Positions 60,038 through 64,000 of a stretch of DNA of 64,000 bases are shown one piece after another. The DNA is from Pelomyxa schiedti. Lineage: Eukaryota > Evosea > Pelobiontida > Pelomyxidae. The notes beneath the pieces are model-generated. The model was not told where the DNA came from, did no database searches, and was given only the letters and a program-made list of their open reading frames with translations. How positions within the stretch are numbered: position 1 is the first letter of the stretch; each line of letters opens with the position of its first letter. The stretch spans positions 49,827 through 113,826 of the forward strand of contig JAHLWZ010000817.1 of NCBI GenBank assembly GCA_020536535.1. Reading direction: 5' to 3'. The position numbers were made by a program, and so were the translations under genes.

Positions 60038-61325
60038 TATGAACGACGTACCGTCTGGTTGGAAAGGGAATCGTTACCAACATCACCACACAACGGGCCA
60101 CCGCCCAGTTTGTGGCTCTTTGCCTCGTGTCTCACCCCAGGTGTGGCTGGTCCCGCTCTCGACGGCACCGCCTCGCCGCCGCAGCCGCGTCGTCGTCGCC
60201 CACGCCCTCGTGCTCGTTGCCGTCGTCGTGGCTGCAGGGGGTGCGCCTGGTGTGGGACCTCATGGTCAGGGAGACGCGCAGGGACTTTGTGGTGTCGACT
60301 TGGGTCGAAGGCGAAGGCGCGGCCTTCAACAGCACGGAGTGCCACGGCTGAGCTCTGTCGTTTGCGGTGTCTCCATCGCTGCTCAGCATTATGGGAGATG
60401 TCGCCCTCGTTGCCGATGACATGTGCCCAAGGGGCAGCTCTGCGTGGGTGGGAAAAGGTCGCCGGATGAACACACGACCCCCTTTCCGGGTGAGAGATAT
60501 GGCGACTGGGAACGTAGTGCAGACACTTATGGGAAGTGACTGGGGTGGGTACTCTGTGAAACAAGCGACGAATGGAAAGTGGTTTGTGTGGCCTGGACAT
60601 CACACGGGCTTAGGCAGTCTCACCCATAAGGAAGGAGTCATTGGGATCACAATTTCGAGGATTGCAGATGCGCAGCCTGATGTTGCGTCTGTCACTGTGA
60701 AGCTAGGATACGAGTGTGCAACTCAGCAACTTCGTCTTCAGGAGGTCGGTCCCAAATGAGATCATTGCTGTGCTGGCCAGAATTGATGCACGGCAATATT
60801 CGTTTGTGGTCATAGACGCAGAGTGCACGTTCGCTTCCAAGTCTCTGTGTGTACTTCGTGAAACTACTTGTGAGCTGACTCGGCCCCTGAAATCTGTTGT
60901 TGCACTCACAAAAATGGACGGCACCAGGTGCTTTTTTGTGAAAGTGTCTTCTCCCAATCCCGCTGCTTGTCAATTCCTTGAGGTTTCAGAGAGCTCTGGA
61001 AGAGTGTATTCCTTTGCAGACGGAAAAAGTGTGGACTCACTTTCATGCCTGAGTGATGACATGTTTGCGGTATCCTCTTTTTCCAGTCAGAAAATTTGTG
61101 AGATATGGAACTGCCACTACCTCACCAAACCGGTGCTTATCGTTCCGCCTTCTCCCACCCTCCAAGGCAGTAAGCTAGACGTTGTTGCTGAAGCTGGTTT
61201 ACTTTTTTCACTCCAGGGCAATGAACTGCGGATAACCGAGCCCCCTGTCTCACTTCACTGTTATTCACATGGTGCTCCCAATATCACTCGGTTATGGGAT
61301 AGAGCGCCCCTTCTGCCTCCCCTGA
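60038..61325 (+). CDS. Unrecognised protein, probably beta-propeller-like
   Basis: Best reading starts ATG at 60038 (MND), splices over gtaccg...cgcccag to FVALCLVSHPRCGWSRSRRH, then VRLVWDLMVRETRRDFV. Further exons give SIMGDVALVADDMCP, RVRDMATGNVVQTLMGSDWG, GYSVKQATNGKWFVWPG, ARIDARQYSFVVIDAECTF, MDGTRCFFVKVSSPNPAACQ and DDMFAVSSFSSQKICEIWNC. Repeating short beta strands with D/W endings suggest a WD40-like or other beta-propeller, but no classic WD signature is clear. The long last frame runs on into the next gene. A short intron (gtgctcc...ggatag) gives a stop at 61325, 90 bases before it. I do not recognise a named family. The SHPRCG start motif may mark a lineage-specific family. Confidence 0.5.
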
Positions 61326-61415
61326 CTGGCCACCCGGCCATGCCTGTTGAAAGGGTGCTCGTGAAAAAAGAGAAAGAAAGAAAAAATCCCTTTCTACTAT
61401 TAAAACCACAATCGA

Positions 61416-63141
61416 ATGGCGTCAGCAAGGGTAGTGGCTGTGGAGTGGCCGTCGTGGTGTGCGTGGGGCGATCTGGCCTGTGCAGTGTCGTTCGACGTGT
61501 TGCTCGTGTCCGCGTGCGCCCTCGTGCTGTGGTTGTGCCTCAACACCACCAAGGACGACGCCGACGGCACCGCAGGCGCAAGTGGCGGTGGGGAGTACGG
61601 GACAGGCGACCGCGAGGAGGACGGGGAGAGGGGGCCTGGCCGCGGCGGCGGCGGCGGCCCCGAGATGTCTCCGTCGGGGCAACACTGGCCAGCGAGGGGG
61701 CGAACCACCAGGAGGAGGGGCGAGGGGGGCCCAGGGAGGGACTCGCCCGCGCGAACAACGAGGGCAGCCGGAGGTAGCCGGGACGGGGCAGGGGCAGGCG
61801 CGGGGGCAGGGGGGAAGACGGCGGCTGGCTCATGTTTGGTGGCTGTGCTCTGCGTTTGGTTTGCGGGATTGAGATTGTAATTGGGAGCGATTGATTGATT
61901 GATTGATTGGTTGGTTGATTGACCATGACTTGGTTGGTGGGACCCTTTTTTAGCGGATGGGGTTTGGCTGACATGCGTGATTTTAGTATGATGGCAGTCG
62001 TGCCGTATGGTGTGGCAAAGTGCACAGTGGCGCGTTATGTTGTGGCCTTGTACAGCTTCATTTCTTCATTCAAAGCACTGGAGGTGCTTATGGGTACCAC
62101 GCCTTACTCCTTCACCAAAATGCCGAGTTGTATGGACTTTGCATTGTTCCTGTGCTCACCTGTGTACTTCGACAGCAAGCTCAGTTGCTTGACAGAGTAT
62201 GTTTTCAGATGCGGGCTCCTTGGCACTCACAGTGCAAGTAGGAGAATGAGCTCGGCACTAAGCTATGTAGTATGGGGAATTGGGAAGCTTGGTGCCTTCA
62301 TCCTACTTGTGAGTTGGCTTTCTTCCTGGCATTGGCAGCTACCAGCACTCTTCGCAGCAGTTCCACTGCTTCTCAGCTTCACATACTTTATCTCTCTGTT
62401 TCTTTTACTATCCTTTCTGTCCGACGTGAATTGTATATGTCTTGCTCTCCTGGGGTTTCGACCACAGGTTTCTCTTCTTTTTCAACTGACACCCTTCCAA
62501 CAAAAACTTTTTACTAGCACGTTTTTTTCTTTCCATTTCTTTCGAAAAGTCCGGGTGACTTCTGGAGCCATCGTTGGAACTTGATGATCAAAGGACTTCT
62601 GCACAGAAATGTGTTCAAGCCGCTTCATGGGTATTTTGATGCCTCCCCCGCACCTCTTACCATCTGCACAGCCTTGGATTTCCAGCTGGGCTTTGCGCAC
62701 TTGGATCGTTTCTTGTGAGTGGAATGTTTCATGAATATGGGCTACATGCAGCCTATGGGTACTTTGTTGGATATCACCTTGTAAGTGACATAACAATACC
62801 TCTTCTTCCTATTTTGCTTTAGTGTATAGTGCTATCTTCTCACCTAATAAAGGTTTTCTTTTTGACACAGTGGATTGTTGTTTTATTGGAACATGCTCTT
62901 ATAACACGCTTCCCGAAGATGTTTTCTTCTGTTCCAGGCTCACTGAAACGGATCATTGCCTTCTTTATACTCTATGTTTGTCCCTTCTCTGACTGTTGAA
63001 TGTTTCACTTTATATAACTGAAAGCTTCTACAGCTCTCGCCATTCTTCTTCACCAAACCAATGGAGGACAACCAGTACCTGACTGATCTCAGCAAGTTCA
63101 TACCCATCATCACAATCACAGGATACAACAGCCCAAACTAA
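61416..63141 (+). CDS. MBOAT_2/wax-synthase-like membrane O-acyltransferase
   Basis: Transfers acyl chains to an alcohol or similar acceptor in the ER membrane. The first exon has one helix (SFDVLLVSACALVLWLCL) and then about 90 residues of Arg/Gly-rich sequence from very GC-rich DNA, which is not part of the usual family fold. Helices resume after a short intron: VVPYGVAKCTVARYVVALYS, LGAFILLVSWLSS, FAAVPLLLSFTYFISLFLLL. The family core follows: SPGDFWSHRWNLMIKGLLHR with NVFKPLHG (the DFWxxRWN motif) and VSGMFHEYGLHAAYGYFVGY, holding the catalytic His. The last exons give WIVVLLEHALITRFPKMF and the end ITITGYNSPN. Stop TAA 63139-63141. Confidence 0.78.
61889..61921. repeat. GATT tandem repeat
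   Basis: About eight GATT/GGTT units in the first intron of the acyltransferase gene. Confidence 0.85.
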
Positions 63142-63192
63142 AATCCATTTTTTTTCCCGTCACGTCATTCCTAATCTCAAGGAAAAAAACGA

Positions 63193-63946
63193 ATGACGGC
63201 GCCAAAACACATGTTGTAGGAAAAATGCAAGCAACGAAGACATAGCGAGACTCCCGGGTCAGAGTGGTTCTACTATTAAGCCGACGCCTCCGCCTCCTAC
63301 CCTGCACCTGGTTCCTTCTCAGCTGGTGGTAACTAAATAACAGTGTTATGGTTTCGGTATTCACTCCAACAGGCACACCCACAGAATCTCACGACACCTG
63401 AATCTGTTACAAAGAGGGCACGTGCTAAATCCATAGAGTCGTTGGCAAACAACACATCAAAGTATGTGGAGGGGATAGCTTTGGCAGCAGAACGGGTGTG
63501 TACTTGCGATTATGTGTTATTGTATGTTCCAGATAACAAAAACAAATAAATAGAACCTAGAGGAGGTGTCGAGGGCAATCGATGACACTTTTGCTGAGGT
63601 GGAAAAAGATTTTCTACAAATGCTCTGTAAGAAGAAGTTTGAAATGAAAGCAGAGGCAGAAGCGAACTATAAAGTGCGGCATGCCGTATCTGTTCTATTT
63701 TTCACTCTTCTTTAACAGGCAGTCATCCAATCTTTGTTTGATTTACACTTGGGGTGTAACAGAAAGCTACAGGCATATCCATTCCCCACTTTAGGCAAAA
63801 TTGGGCTCCGGACTCAACAGTGGACGCTGGGGGCAAACATTTTTTGGCGGTTGTCCTCCGAGGACTTCCCAGAAAAACATTGTGGCGACAAGAGAATGTA
63901 CAGTCGTGTGCCCCCTATACCGGTGTTCCCGGATATGCGACACTAG
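63193..63946 (+). CDS. Short coiled-coil protein of unknown function
   Basis: Exons linked by short introns read: Pro-rich head (STIKPTPPPPTLHLVPSQL), NLTTPESVTKRARAKSIESL, NTSKYVEGIALAAER, then NLEEVSRAIDDTFAEVEKDF and MLCKKKFEMKAEAEANYKVR, a helical heptad-rich segment. It ends SRVPPIPVFPDMRH at a TAG (63944-63946). The start codon is not settled; 63193 is the first ATG upstream but needs an intron to reach the open frame. No family recognised. Fewer than 60 bases follow before the window ends. Confidence 0.45.
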
Positions 63947-64000
63947 AAGAAGAAAAAAAAATGTTTTTTTTTCCCTTAAACACCCATCAATGCTTCCCCT

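Noticed and set aside
61422-62025. Minus-strand Arg/Pro/Ser-rich frames
   Set aside because: Antisense of the GC-rich insert of the acyltransferase. No motif.

Overview
The window reads as nuclear DNA of a unicellular eukaryote with a compact, very intron-rich genome. Nearly every gene is cut into short exons by GT-AG introns, mostly about 25-60 bases long, with some apparently near 22-25. Genes are packed head to head and tail to tail with gaps of tens to a few hundred bases, on both strands. The gene mix (RhoGAP, two RhoGEFs, two TKL kinases, Rab, a transmembrane adenylyl cyclase, papain-type protease) fits an amoeboid or flagellate protist. An archamoeba such as Pelomyxa is a guess only. 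I see no organelle, bacterial or viral segment. Coordinates of multi-exon genes are spans from start to stop codon. I rebuilt splice sites by eye, so exon joins are tentative.

Layout. 1-4266: RhoGAP (+, 5' cut off), Rab2-like GTPase (-), EB1 (+). 4314-10338: a conserved protein of unknown function (-) and an ankyrin/coiled-coil/TKL kinase (+). 11098-23456: a block rich in RNA-processing genes: CWF19L2-type splicing factor (+), TSR1 ribosome-assembly factor (-), a UBA/RanBP2-zinc-finger protein (-), and an RRM/RE-rich protein (-). 23555-32974: ADP-ribosylhydrolase (-), cathepsin-like protease (+), DH-PH RhoGEF (-), secreted GH39-like glycosidase (+).

33142-33289 holds the most unusual element: what looks like a circularly permuted tRNA gene. 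The T-arm and 3' acceptor strand lie upstream of the 5' acceptor strand, D-arm and anticodon arm. The 7-bp acceptor stem pairs perfectly, and an eight-T Pol III terminator follows. The anticodon loop reads CTA (amber). The next gene is an RNA 3'-phosphate cyclase (RtcA, 33349-35043).

35339-42745: CLC anion transporter (+), transmembrane class III adenylyl cyclase (-), SLOG/LOG-like Rossmann protein (-). 42962-52964: a large ARM/Pro-Thr-rich/coiled-coil/DH-PH RhoGEF (+) and the NatC subunit NAA35/MAK10 (+). 53404-59508: a CENP-A-like centromeric histone H3 (-), a TKL kinase with a C-terminal DEP domain (-), and an FSP1-like FAD oxidoreductase (-). 60038-63946: an unrecognised protein, an MBOAT/wax-synthase-like membrane acyltransferase with an Arg/Gly-rich insert, and a short unrecognised coiled-coil protein (all +).

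These are mostly unlinked housekeeping and signalling genes, not an operon or island. The main themes are Rho/Rab/cAMP/TKL signalling, cytoskeleton and chromosome segregation (EB1, CenH3), and RNA processing, which suits an intron-dense genome.
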